Assembly: GCF_005937985.2 (NCBI RefSeq)
Contig: NZ_CP042172.1
Location: forward strand, 2,108,001-2,172,000
Length of the DNA: 64,000 nucleotides
Source of the DNA: Arthrobacter sp. KBS0702
GTDB lineage: Bacteria; Actinomycetota; Actinomycetes; Actinomycetales; Micrococcaceae
Reading direction: 5' to 3'
Below, piece by piece: positions 55,589-63,367 of this stretch (within the stretch, counting starts at the first letter, position 1; each line of letters opens with the position of its first letter). A program made the position numbers and the translations under genes. The notes under the pieces are model-generated. The model was not told where the DNA came from. It searched no databases and was given only the letters and a program-made list of their open reading frames with translations.

Positions 55589-56557
55589 ATGGATGCATCC
55601 CCGTCGGCGCAGGTGCTGCCCATCCTCACGGTCACCGTGAACCCTGCCCTGGATATCAGTACCACCACCGAGCTAGTGAAGAGCGGCCATAAACTCCGCT
55701 GCGGCCCCAGCAGGCTGGATCCGGGCGGCGGTGGCATCAACGTGGCGCGCGTCGTGCAGCGGCTCGGCGGACGCCCCCTGGCCGTCTACACCGCCGGCGG
55801 CCCCACCGGCGAGGCGTACCGGCGGCTGATCGAGGCCGAGCGCCTACCCACCCTCGTGGTGCCGATCCAGGGCAGCACCCGGCAGGATTTCACGGTCGAT
55901 GAGGCGTCCACCGGCAAGCAGTTCCGCTTCGTCCTCCAGGGGCCGGAGTTGAGTGAGTCCGAATGGCGCCTCTGCCTGACGCTCGTGGCGGATTCCATCC
56001 AGCCGGGCGGCTACGTGGTGGCCAGCGGAAGCCTTCCGCCCGGGGTACCGGATGACTTCTATGCCGAGGTGGCCCGGCTGGCCCGGGAACAAAATGCACG
56101 ATGCGTCGTGGACGCCTCCGGGCCGGCGCTGGCCGCCGCACTGGCCGAAGGTGTCTTCCTGATCAAACCCAGCCGCCGGGAACTCGGACTGCATTTCGGC
56201 ACCACGCTGGACAGCGAGCAAAGCGAACTCGATGCCGCGATGGCGCTGGTGGCCGACGGATCCGCCGAGCATGTCGCCCTGACCCTCGGCGGCCGGGGCG
56301 CCGTTCTCGCGTCCCGGGAGGGCACCCTCCGGCTGGCCGTACCGCAGGTCGAGGTACGGAGCACGGTCGGCGCGGGCGACAGCTTCCTGGCGGCCTTTGT
56401 GCTGCGCCTGGCTCAGGGCCGCAGCCTGGCTGAAGCGTTCCGCTCGGCCGTCGCCGCCGGCAGCGCGACCGTCACGACGCAGGCCACCGAGCTGTGCCAT
56501 CGGGACGACGTCGAACGGCTGGAAGCTGAACTCGCCGCGCAGGAATTCGGCGTCTAA
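55589..56557 (+). CDS. pfkB: PfkB family hexose kinase (phosphofructokinase-like)
   Basis: The 322-residue ribokinase-fold protein phosphorylates a sugar phosphate, likely fructose-6-phosphate, fructose-1-phosphate or tagatose-6-phosphate. It has TVTVNPALDISTTTE, DPGGGGINVARVVQRLGG, SGSLPPGVPDDFY and the ATP/anion hole VGAGDSFLAAF. The start of the LacC/PfkB subgroup (VNPALD) is clear. The ATG at 55589 is chosen for the GGGG upstream; an ATG at 55577 is an alternative. Confidence 0.92.
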   Translation: MDASPSAQVLPILTVTVNPALDISTTTELVKSGHKLRCGPSRLDPGGGGINVARVVQRLGGRPLAVYTAGGPTGEAYRRLIEAERLPTLVVPIQGSTRQDFTVDEASTGKQFRFVLQGPELSESEWRLCLTLVADSIQPGGYVVASGSLPPGVPDDFYAEVARLAREQNARCVVDASGPALAAALAEGVFLIKPSRRELGLHFGTTLDSEQSELDAAMALVADGSAEHVALTLGGRGAVLASREGTLRLAVPQVEVRSTVGAGDSFLAAFVLRLAQGRSLAEAFRSAVAAGSATVTTQATELCHRDDVERLEAELAAQEFGV

Positions 56558-56669
56558 GCGGGAATGCGGGAGCCGCGCCAACGCGCAGCTTCAAGGAACC
56601 GTTAAGCCGGGTGGGCTGGTGCCTGGCCAAAGTGCTCATCTGACGGGCCCCTCTGACTGGCCGCGCGCC

Positions 56670-57467
56670 TCAGCGCGGCAGCACCGTCTGCTGCCCCGGG
56701 CAGGCATCAAGAATCCGCTTCATCGCGTCCTTTTCGGCCGGGGTCACCCACAGCCCGTAAGCGGCCTTGACCGAGATCTGCCGGGCGACATAGTGGCAGC
56801 GGAAGGCCTTGTTCGGCGGCAGCCAGCTGGCGGCGTCGGACGCGCCCTTGTCCTGGTTGGCTTGGCCGTCCGCGGCGACCAGGTTCAGCGGATCATTCGC
56901 CAGGTGCTGGCGCTGCTCGGCCGTCAGTTGCTGGGCCCCCTTCTGCCAAGCGTCCCCCAGAGCCACGACGTGGTCGATCTGCACCGCCTTGCTGGACTCC
57001 GCACCCCGCCGAAACTCGATGGTCCGGCCGGTATAGGGCTCCTGGAAGGACCCGGCGCCGATCCGGCAGCGGGAGCCTTCGGTGAAACTGGCACCGGCCA
57101 GGTCGCGGCGGAGGATGTCGTTGCGGGTGTCGCAGCCGTTGCGGTCGACGTCGAACCAGGCCTGGCCGAAGGCACTGCGCTCGTAGTTGTTCCCAGCGGC
57201 CCGGCCCTTGACCGGCAGCGTCTCCAGCAGCTCGGCGGCGCTTCCGCCCGGCACGGGCCGCACCGGGGCAACAGCCTTCATCCAACCCGGCGCGAGGACG
57301 GGAGCCTCGCTGGGGCCGGCGGCCTGCGGCTCTCCCAGCGCAAACTGGCCCGAGGTGAAGAACCAGCCGACGGCGGCGAGCAGCACCACCAGCCCGGCGG
57401 CCAGGACGGCCCAGGCCTGGCGGGCTCGGCGCCGGGCACGCCGGAAGTCATTCCATGTGGCGGTCAC
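56670..57467 (-). CDS. HNH endonuclease family protein, membrane-anchored or secreted
   Basis: The 265-residue protein has an N-terminal membrane segment at about 17-38 after an Arg-rich start, so the rest is likely outside. The nuclease part has IDHVVALGDAWQKGAQ (candidate HNH His-Asp), NDPLNLVAADGQANQDKG and PPNKAFRCHYVARQISVKAAYGL, the pattern of DUF1524/GmrSD-type HNH proteins common in actinobacteria. It may be a secreted nuclease for nutrient use or competition. It converges on the PfkB gene. Confidence 0.88.
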   Translation of the reverse strand: MTATWNDFRRARRRARQAWAVLAAGLVVLLAAVGWFFTSGQFALGEPQAAGPSEAPVLAPGWMKAVAPVRPVPGGSAAELLETLPVKGRAAGNNYERSAFGQAWFDVDRNGCDTRNDILRRDLAGASFTEGSRCRIGAGSFQEPYTGRTIEFRRGAESSKAVQIDHVVALGDAWQKGAQQLTAEQRQHLANDPLNLVAADGQANQDKGASDAASWLPPNKAFRCHYVARQISVKAAYGLWVTPAEKDAMKRILDACPGQQTVLPR

Positions 57468-57595
57468 GGAAGTTCCCGTGAGGGATGGGGGCGCTGCACC
57501 ACCACAGCCTAGGCGGGACGACCGACACCGGGCCGCTTATCCACAGTGTGGAGGACCGGTCCGGCGTCGGAGCGCGGCCGGTCAGTCCTGCGGGG

Positions 57596-57805
57596 TCATT
57601 GTTCCCTGGTGACCCGGCGGAGGTCCTCCTCGGCAAGGGTCAGCAGCGCTTCGAGTTGGCTGACGCGGGCGTCGTCAATCTCGCCGGCCTCGCGCTTGGC
57701 ACGGGCGTCGTCGAGGAGGCGCTTGGCCTCCTTGGCGTTCCGCCGGGCCACATCGAGGGCGTGTTCGAGGGTGGTTTCGTGTTCCAGAGCCGGGTTCTGT
57801 TCCAT
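57596..57805 (-). CDS. Small coiled-coil hypothetical protein
   Basis: The 69-residue protein (MEQNPALEHETTLEHALDVARRN...) is almost entirely helical by composition, rich in Ala, Glu, Arg and Leu, with heptad-like spacing, and has no membrane segment. I do not recognise a family. It lies after gap on the same strand, with a strong hairpin between. Codon use is normal, so it is probably a real gene. Confidence 0.65.
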   Translation of the reverse strand: MEQNPALEHETTLEHALDVARRNAKEAKRLLDDARAKREAGEIDDARVSQLEALLTLAEEDLRRVTREQ

Positions 57806-57818
57806 GGCTCCATTGTGG

Positions 57819-57862
57819 TTCCCTTTCCCGGCCGATTCCAGAGACGCGGCCGGGAAAGGGAA
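57819..57862. terminator. Terminator after gap
   Basis: Perfect 16-bp arms 57819-57834 (TTCCCTTTCCCGGCCG) and 57847-57862 with a 12-base loop lie directly after the gap stop and before the small coiled-coil gene. There is no T-run. Confidence 0.7.
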
Positions 57863-57867
57863 GCAGG

Positions 57868-59361
57868 CTACCCGACCTCGACCGGCAGTCCGGCTGCTTC
57901 CAGCGTTGCCGCTGCGTCCTTGGCCGGGAACGACGGCGGGTTCACGCCGGCCATTTCCTCCATGACGCGGACCACCTGGCAGCTGTAGCCGAACTCGTTG
58001 TCGTACCAGACGTAGAGCACCAGGTTCTTGTCGTTGCTGATGGTGGCGAGGCCGTCGACGATGCCGGCCCGGCGCGAGCCGACGAAGTCCGTGGAGACCA
58101 CCTCGGGCGAATCGATGTAGTCGATCTGTTTGCGGAGGTCCGAGTGAAGCGACATTTCCCGCAGGTAGTCGTTGACCTCGTCCTTGGTGGTGCCGTTTTC
58201 GAGGCTCAGATTCAGGATGGCCAGGGACACGTCAGGGGTGGGGACGCGGATGGAGCTGCCGGTGAGCTTGCCAAGGAGTTCCGGCAGGGCCTTCGCGACA
58301 GCCTTGGCTGCGCCGGTCTCGGTGATGACCATGTTCAGCGCGGCGGAGCGTCCGCGGCGGTCGCCCTTGTGGAAGTTGTCGATCAGGTTCTGGTCGTTGG
58401 TGAAGGAGTGGACCGTCTCGACGTGGCCGTGCACCACACCGTAGCGGTCGTTGATCGCCTTCAGCACCGGGGTGATGGCGTTGGTGGTGCAGGACGCCGC
58501 GGAGACGATCGTGTCCGAGTCGGTGATCGAGCCGTGGTTGATGCCGTGCACGATGTTCTTCAGCTCGCCCTTGCCCGGCGCGGTGAGCAGGACGCGGGAG
58601 ACACCCTTGCTCTGGAGGTGCTGGGACAGGCCCTCGGCGTCGCGCCAGCGGCCGGTGTTGTCGACGACGAGAGCGTCGTGGATGCCGTAGGCGGTGTAGT
58701 CCACCGTGGCGGGGTTATCCGAATAGATGACCTGGATCTGGACGCCGTTGGCGGTGATGGTGTCGTTCTCGAGGTCCACCTTGATGGTGCCTTCGAAGGA
58801 GCCGTGCACGGAGTCGCGGCGCAGCAGGCTGGCACGCTTGGTGAGGTCGTTGTCCGAGCCGCGGCGCACCACGATGGCGCGCAGGCGCAGGCCGTGGCCG
58901 CCGCCGGCCTTTTCGATTAGGAGGCGGGCCAGCAGCCGGCCGATTCGGCCAAAACCGTAAAGGACGACGTCGGTGCTGGTGCGGTCGTCGCCGCCGCGCT
59001 TGCCGACAATTTCGGCCAGCTCGTCGCGCAGGAACTCGTCGAGGCTAACGCCGTCGCCTTCGGCGCGGTACTTTTCGGTGAGGCGGGCGATGTCGATCGC
59101 TGCCGCGCCCAGGTCCAACTTGGTAAGGGCATCCAGCAGCGGTGCCGTCTCTTCGAGGCGCAGCTCTTCCTTGCTCATCCGCCGGGCGAAGCGGTGCGCC
59201 TTGAGGATGTTCATGGTGGACTTGTTGATCAGGCTCCGGCCGTGGATGGACGTCACCACGTTGTTCTCGCGGTACAGCCGGCCGATCACCGGGATCATGG
59301 CCTCGGCGAGCGCCTCCCGGCCCATCCACGTATCAAGACAAGAATCTGACGTCTGGCTCAC
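57868..59361 (-). CDS. gap: Glyceraldehyde-3-phosphate dehydrogenase, large form
   Basis: GAPDH interconverts glyceraldehyde-3-phosphate and 1,3-bisphosphoglycerate. This 497-residue form has about 130 extra residues at the N-terminus (DTWMGREALAEAMIPVIGRLYRENNVV...) before the Rossmann motif GFGRIGR (136-142). The catalytic Cys is in SAASCTTNAITP (Cys291), and the end has YVWYDNEFGYSCQVVR. Such long forms accompany a normal GapA in many actinobacteria and may serve gluconeogenesis. The start is the GTG at 59361 with GGAAGG 7 bases upstream. The leader holds hairpins described separately. Confidence 0.95.
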   Translation of the reverse strand: MSQTSDSCLDTWMGREALAEAMIPVIGRLYRENNVVTSIHGRSLINKSTMNILKAHRFARRMSKEELRLEETAPLLDALTKLDLGAAAIDIARLTEKYRAEGDGVSLDEFLRDELAEIVGKRGGDDRTSTDVVLYGFGRIGRLLARLLIEKAGGGHGLRLRAIVVRRGSDNDLTKRASLLRRDSVHGSFEGTIKVDLENDTITANGVQIQVIYSDNPATVDYTAYGIHDALVVDNTGRWRDAEGLSQHLQSKGVSRVLLTAPGKGELKNIVHGINHGSITDSDTIVSAASCTTNAITPVLKAINDRYGVVHGHVETVHSFTNDQNLIDNFHKGDRRGRSAALNMVITETGAAKAVAKALPELLGKLTGSSIRVPTPDVSLAILNLSLENGTTKDEVNDYLREMSLHSDLRKQIDYIDSPEVVSTDFVGSRRAGIVDGLATISNDKNLVLYVWYDNEFGYSCQVVRVMEEMAGVNPPSFPAKDAAATLEAAGLPVEVG

Positions 59362-59383
59362 AGAACTACCTTCCTAGAATCCA

Positions 59384-59405
59384 CCGCATACGTCCTCGTA
59401 TGCGG
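59384..59405 (-). promoter_or_regulatory. 9-bp perfect hairpin in the gap leader
   Basis: CCGCATACG (59384-59392) pairs with 59397-59405 around a 4-base loop, 23 bp before the gap start codon. It may be an operator or an RNA element that affects translation. Confidence 0.5.
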
Positions 59406-59480
59406 AAGTCGGCTACCGGCGGATGCCCGGAACCTGGCGTTGCGGGAATTCGGTCCAGCCCGCGTACCTATATGCATCGC

Positions 59481-59519
59481 AAAGAAAAAGCCACCGGCTG
59501 CGAACGCAGACCCGGCGGC
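59481..59519 (-). terminator. Terminator-like hairpin in the gap leader (possible attenuator)
   Basis: On the minus strand GCCGCCGG, TCTGCG, TT, CGCAG and CCGGTGGC form a long stem with one G-U pair, followed directly by TTTTTCTTT. It lies about 120 bp upstream of gap and about 16 bases after the likely transcription start, so it could attenuate gap or end a short RNA. Confidence 0.65.
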
Positions 59520-59541
59520 AGAACTTCTACGTTCGCTCTCC

Positions 59542-59581
59542 ATTCTAGGGCGGCCCCTGCTCCCCTACCGGCCGGTAGGGG
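59542..59581 (-). promoter_or_regulatory. Candidate gap promoter with 20-bp palindromic operator
   Basis: On the minus strand a -10 TAGAAT lies at 59547-59542. The perfect palindrome CCCCTACCGGCCGGTAGGGG at 59562-59581 occupies the place of the -35 region. TetR-type repressors often bind such TACCG...CGGTA sequences. The divergent small membrane protein gene starts 61 bp away and could share the control. Confidence 0.55.
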
Positions 59582-59641
59582 GTGAAATCACTCACACCGG
59601 ATGTCCGCGGAAACGTAGCGCCCCTGCCCTAGGATGGCCGA

Positions 59642-59794
59642 ATGGGACTCATCGTTGCACTACTTGTCATCTGGCTTATCCTCTCGATCCTGGGCTTCGT
59701 CGTGAAGGGCCTGATCTGGCTGGCCATCATTGGCCTGGTCCTCTTTGTCGCCACGGCGGCGTGGGGCTGGGTGAAGCGGAAGGCCAAGGCCTGA
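59642..59794 (+). CDS. 50-residue hydrophobic membrane protein
   Basis: The ORF (ATG at 59642, AGGATGG just upstream) encodes MGLIVALLVIWLILSILGFV..., two adjoining hydrophobic stretches with a Lys between them, and a basic end WVKRKAKA. Many actinobacteria carry such a short hydrophobic protein of unknown role. It lies between gap and the left repeat of the integrated element, convergent with the integrase remnant. Confidence 0.75.
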   Translation: MGLIVALLVIWLILSILGFVVKGLIWLAIIGLVLFVATAAWGWVKRKAKA

Positions 59795-59857
59795 TCCGAA
59801 ATCTACGTCTGGAACGCGGGGGCTGGCACCGGAAGGTGGCGGCCCTTTTGCGTGGAT

Positions 59858-59884
59858 GGATGGGTTAACCGATACGCCAGGTTC
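59858..59884. repeat. attL: left copy of the 27-bp att repeat
   Basis: The copy begins GGATGGGTTAACCGATACG and differs from the right copy at two positions (A for G both times). It lies 20 bp beyond the integrase stop. Read on the minus strand it corresponds to the rnpB 3' end; the bases to its left would be the original downstream flank of rnpB. Confidence 0.8.
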
Positions 59885-59904
59885 CAGAAGACTCCGCGGA
59901 AGCA

Positions 59905-60869
59905 CTAAGCGTTCGGGGTACTCGTGGGCAAAGTATGGGCAATCGTCGCCAAATCCACGCTCACGCCACCGACCGTAAGGGCTGCCGCCCGGGTGTCATC
60001 GTCCGGCCAGAGATGAGCGTACGTCCGCAGTGTCTCGGTCGCGTCCTTGTGCCCTAGCCTATGGGCAACCGCGACCGGGGACATGCCGCCGGCGATCTGC
60101 TGGGACGCGTGATAGGGCCAGAGCTCATGCCACCCATCCCCCAGCCCGGTGACTTTCGTCCGCGCATGCCGCCACGCCTCGTTCGCTGTGTGCCTGTTGA
60201 TCGCCCTCCCCGAGGATTGGAATATGATCCGGCCCGGACCAGCCGGGCCCTGTTGCAGGACCTTGAGCAGCTGCAGCGTCTGCTCCCCCACGTGGATGCG
60301 CCGCCGGCTCGCCGCCGTCTTCAACGGACCCCATTCCGGGTCCGTGGAGCTGTGCCCCTGTGCATTGTCGGTCGATGCTGATCATGGACGCCTTGAAGTC
60401 GACCCGGTCCCAGGTGAGGCCCCGCATCTCCGAGGATCGGAGTCCGGTGGCCGCGCAGAACACCACCCTGGGCTTGTGCGGCTTCCAGATCTTGTCCGCG
60501 AGCTCCTGGACCTTCTCGGTGCGCAAGGGCACCACGGCGACGTCCACGACGGCGGGCAGGTTGATTCCGACGCACGGGCTGGCGGCCACTACATGGTCGA
60601 GGACCGCGGCCTTGAACATGGACGCCAGGTACCCGTACGTGACCTTGAGGGTGGAGGGCGCCAGCGTCTCAGCCCAGTCCCCCACCGCTTCCTGGATATC
60701 GGCCCGCTGGATGGAGTCGAGGGCACGGTTTCCCGAAGGTGGGGACGATGTAGTTCTTGAACTTCCCGGCGATCTGCCCCTGGGAGGACGGGCGCTGGTG
60801 GCGCTGGTGTTTCTGCCACCTCTCCGCATAGTCGGAGAGGAGAACCTTGCGGCGCCGGGCAACGTAGGT
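59905..60869 (-). pseudogene. Degraded tyrosine recombinase (integrase)
   Basis: Three frames each hold part of one integrase. About 60869-60735 encodes TYVARRRKVLLSDYAERWQKH and the end of the SAM-like domain. From about 60730 to 60335 the next frame carries NRALDSIQRADIQEAVGDW and CAATGLRSSEMRGLTWDRVDF with the first catalytic Arg. From 60324 to the stop at 59905 a third frame has LKTAASRRRIHV, HELWPYHAS, HRLGHKD and LRTYAHLWP with the Tyr. The HxxR arginine is replaced (HELW). Two frameshifts and the lost Arg show it is inactive. Confidence 0.85.
59921..59932. repeat. Possible integrase arm site, left
   Basis: CTCGTGGGCAAA at 59921-59932, followed by a second GGGCAA, lies 37 bp inside attL. 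The same 12-mer in the same orientation occurs at 63368-63379. Confidence 0.4.
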
Positions 60870-60990
60870 GCCTGCAGTAGCCCCAGAGCTCGAGGAGGTA
60901 CAACTTGGACTTGTTGCTGATTCGCCTCCACTTGGGGTGCCGGAACAGTTCGTTCGTGACCGTAATGTATGGCCGGGTGTCCTTGGCCAT
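60868..60990 (-). pseudogene. N-terminal fragment of another element gene fused to the integrase
   Basis: The ATG at 60990 starts about 41 codons (MAKDTRPYITVTNELFRHPK..., then WRRISNKSKLYLLELWGYC), which look like the start of a winged-helix or replication-type phage protein. At about 60868 the frame runs into the integrase sequence, which itself lacks its own N-terminus. A deletion that joined two genes explains both. Confidence 0.5.
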
Positions 60991-61147
60991 GGTGTCCTTT
61001 CCGCCACGTTCCAGCAAGTGCTAGTAGCCGTGTACAAGCTCGGCTGGTTTTCGAAGGGTCTAGTGGGGCTGAGCAATATGCGGTGATAAAGTTTTCTGGC
61101 TGGTCCGGAAGTGGCCAGTTGCCTATGTCTCTTTGGGGGAATTCTGT

Positions 61148-61537
61148 GTGCCTAGCGTGCTCGTTGTTGGCGGCTTCGCCACTGTGTCTGTCAAACTTTT
61201 CGCAGAAGCCATGGAGTTGTACTCCAAGACGGACGACGTGTTGAAAAGACCGAAGTCAGCTAAGCGCCTACAAAATGCCAAAGCGATTCTCAACCTCATA
61301 GCTGCGGGAATCGCAGTTTGTGCAGGCCTGTCGTTGTTTTTCGGCCCGGACGCATTGTCATATGCCATCGGCGGGACAGCCGTGGTCTTGTTCGTCCTGA
61401 CAACCGTCGTGACGGTCTTGGTGTGGCGCGAAGCGCCTAGCGACGAGGGAGTCGAAAATAACGTCCTGGGCGCTCCGGACGAGGCGGGTGCTGACGAAGG
61501 ACTGCTGGTGCCTGAGTCGTCGCCCGCGAAGGCCTGA
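61148..61537 (+). CDS. Two-segment membrane protein, element cargo
   Basis: From the GTG at 61148 (GGGGGAA 5 bases upstream) the 129-residue product starts MPSVLVVGGFATVSVKLFAE, has hydrophobic segments at about 44-65 and 72-94 and an acidic C-terminal tail (DEGVENNVLGAPDEAGADEG). The KTDDVLKRPKSAKRLQN loop between the start and the first segment is basic. I do not recognise a family. The next gene starts 6 bp later, so both are translated as a pair. Confidence 0.65.
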   Translation: MPSVLVVGGFATVSVKLFAEAMELYSKTDDVLKRPKSAKRLQNAKAILNLIAAGIAVCAGLSLFFGPDALSYAIGGTAVVLFVLTTVVTVLVWREAPSDEGVENNVLGAPDEAGADEGLLVPESSPAKA

Positions 61538-61543
61538 GCGCAA

Positions 61544-62098
61544 ATGAACAGCGACGAAATTTGGCTCCTACAGCTGTGGAGCGGAGTCATTGGTTCATTC
61601 GTATCAGCGGTCCTCGGCGGCCTCGTTGCGTTATTAGTTGTGCGGCTCACCAACGGCCAGCAGAAGAGGCACGCCGCTGAGGCGCGCCAGATAGCCGCGA
61701 TCGCCGACCTGCTCGCAGCAACGGCCGCGATGATCAAAAAATACCGTGAGGGGGCCGCGGTTATTCAGGACCTTCTATTGGCGGCCGAGGCGGCCTCCTT
61801 GCGTTGGCAGATGGAGGACGAAAACAAAATTTTGCCTGGAGAGATAGGCAAATGGCCATACCACATGGGCACACTGGCATTGGCAACATTTACGAACCGT
61901 GAGGTGGAGGCGGACCGCAGCCGGTACTTCGATCTGATGTCGGCTGCATGGACTGAGCTCAGTTTCTGCGCCATGGCATGGCCAAAGGCCACTCCAGCGC
62001 AGCGCGACGCGCATGTCTCTCTATTGCAGGGGGCGAGATTGGAGCAAGAGTCCGCTATGTCAGATGTCGAGAACGCGACGGCTTTCAGCCAACACTGA
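61544..62098 (+). CDS. Single-pass membrane protein with helical cytoplasmic part, element cargo
   Basis: The 184-residue protein has one hydrophobic segment at about 8-34 (LWSGVIGSFVSAVLGGLVAL), then NGQQKRHAAEARQIAAIADLLAA and further long helices. It looks like a membrane-tethered helical protein. No family is recognised. It follows the two-segment protein by 6 bp. An 8-bp hairpin (CACACCCA and its complement, 62117-62137) lies 18 bp after its stop and may end the transcript. Confidence 0.65.
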   Translation: MNSDEIWLLQLWSGVIGSFVSAVLGGLVALLVVRLTNGQQKRHAAEARQIAAIADLLAATAAMIKKYREGAAVIQDLLLAAEAASLRWQMEDENKILPGEIGKWPYHMGTLALATFTNREVEADRSRYFDLMSAAWTELSFCAMAWPKATPAQRDAHVSLLQGARLEQESAMSDVENATAFSQH

Positions 62099-62134
62099 GG
62101 CGCAGCATGTCGAAACCACACCCAAATTCTGGGT

Positions 62135-62352
62135 GTGACACAGGCGCAGCAGGAGATCGTCGCCGGCTTCGGCCAGCACCTCCCCGAGGGCATCCGGTTG
62201 TGGCTCGGCGGTGCGGCCGTCGTGATCACCGCCGTGGCCGCAACCATCACCCGGATCATTCAGCGTGGGACGTCTGGGAGTACCACCGCTGCCCGGTCAA
62301 GCTCCGCGGCGTGCGCTGGGGTGACCGGCTGCCGGGCTTCCTCGCCGCCTAG
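62135..62352 (+). pseudogene. Broken gene with holin-like start
   Basis: From the GTG at 62135 a frame encodes MTQAQQEIVAGFGQHLPEGI..., followed by a hydrophobic segment WLGGAAVVITAVAATI. After about 45 codons it loses character. Another frame then carries WDVWEYHRCPVKLRGVRWGD and ends at 62352, which looks like the C-terminus of a separate conserved phage protein. The two parts were probably joined by a deletion or split by a frameshift. Confidence 0.4.
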
Positions 62353-62415
62353 ACAGCGAAGCGTCTGGCGACAGGTTTTCCGGTCCGGCGGAGTTGGTTT
62401 CTGTATGCTGGCGCC

Positions 62416-63312
62416 GTGTCCAACCTACTTTTATCCCTCTCCGGGAGCAGCTGCCCGAAGTGTCACCGACTTTTGCCGCCACCCGACGACTCAGCGTTCG
62501 ACTCTTACTTCAAAGGAGAGACGGCTTCCTGCCGGGAGTGCGGATACGCAGAGTCACTCTGGGCCCTCCTTGGACGAGGGCTGAAGGAGGAACATCCCCT
62601 GTCGCCCGGTGCAGTCGGACTTGGGTTGGCATCACATTCCGTTGGTCGGCTACGGCTCACGAATGGTGAGTTCATGGAACTGGACTTGGCCGACTGGGGA
62701 GTTCCCCCCGAAGCGCAGATTCTCAGCCTCACGTTCACTCCCCAAGCAGAGCCAGGCGGCGGGGTTCTCGTGCCCGCGGCCCTTCAGCAGCACCTGACCA
62801 AGGGCCCCATTGCTCACGTCCAGCGATTCGTCGCGTGGCCCTTGTCCGGCAACCCCCAAACGTGCGAGGTGACGGTCGGCTGCGTCTGGCTGGACTCCCA
62901 GGCCGAAGTAGGGATGGAACCATTGGTCGCCGCCATCGAATCCTTCAGCAACAAGGAATACCGAGCAGCTGTGATTCCCGCCATGGTTGCGGTTGAAGTT
63001 AAGCTCAACTCGGTCCTCGCAGAGCATTATTCGGCGTTCCGCGCTAAGAAGCATGCGGTCGACTTCCTCAACGACACTCCGCTCGCGTTCCAACTGGACT
63101 ACCTTCTGCCGTCACTGATGAATCTGGTTGGCGCACCGCCCCTGGGTAGCGAAGTGACTCGGCAACTCAAGACTCTCAAGGGGTTCAGGAACGACGTGGC
63201 CCACACTCACCGCCCCATGTCGGGGGCCGCCACGGCAGACGCACTCCTTAGCGCCATCTTCGGATACCGGTACCTGAGCCTGTATGGCGGCCGGCTAAGC
63301 GCTGGCAACTGA
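62416..63312 (+). CDS. Zinc-ribbon protein with C-terminal HEPN-like domain (candidate defence protein)
   Basis: The 298-residue protein starts at the GTG at 62416. The N-terminus has a zinc ribbon with CPKC (Cys13, Cys16) and CREC (Cys39, Cys42). After a beta-rich middle (about 75-165), the C-terminal half is helical and ends in GFRNDVAHTHRP, where Arg258 and His263 give the R-X4-H motif of HEPN ribonucleases. HEPN domains occur in many abortive-infection and toxin systems. There is no Shine-Dalgarno; TATGCT at 62404-62409 is a -10 that would place the transcript start at the GTG, so the mRNA may be leaderless. Confidence 0.75.
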   Translation: MSNLLLSLSGSSCPKCHRLLPPPDDSAFDSYFKGETASCRECGYAESLWALLGRGLKEEHPLSPGAVGLGLASHSVGRLRLTNGEFMELDLADWGVPPEAQILSLTFTPQAEPGGGVLVPAALQQHLTKGPIAHVQRFVAWPLSGNPQTCEVTVGCVWLDSQAEVGMEPLVAAIESFSNKEYRAAVIPAMVAVEVKLNSVLAEHYSAFRAKKHAVDFLNDTPLAFQLDYLLPSLMNLVGAPPLGSEVTRQLKTLKGFRNDVAHTHRPMSGAATADALLSAIFGYRYLSLYGGRLSAGN

Positions 63313-63367
63313 ATTTGCGAGAACTCGGGCGGCGAATGCAGCACTATATAGTCGAATCCCCCAGATT

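Noticed and set aside
57537..57545. TTATCCACA, a perfect DnaA box, near the HNH gene
   Set aside because: It is a single copy with no dnaA, dnaN or AT-rich unwinding region nearby. One box is expected by chance and is not an origin.
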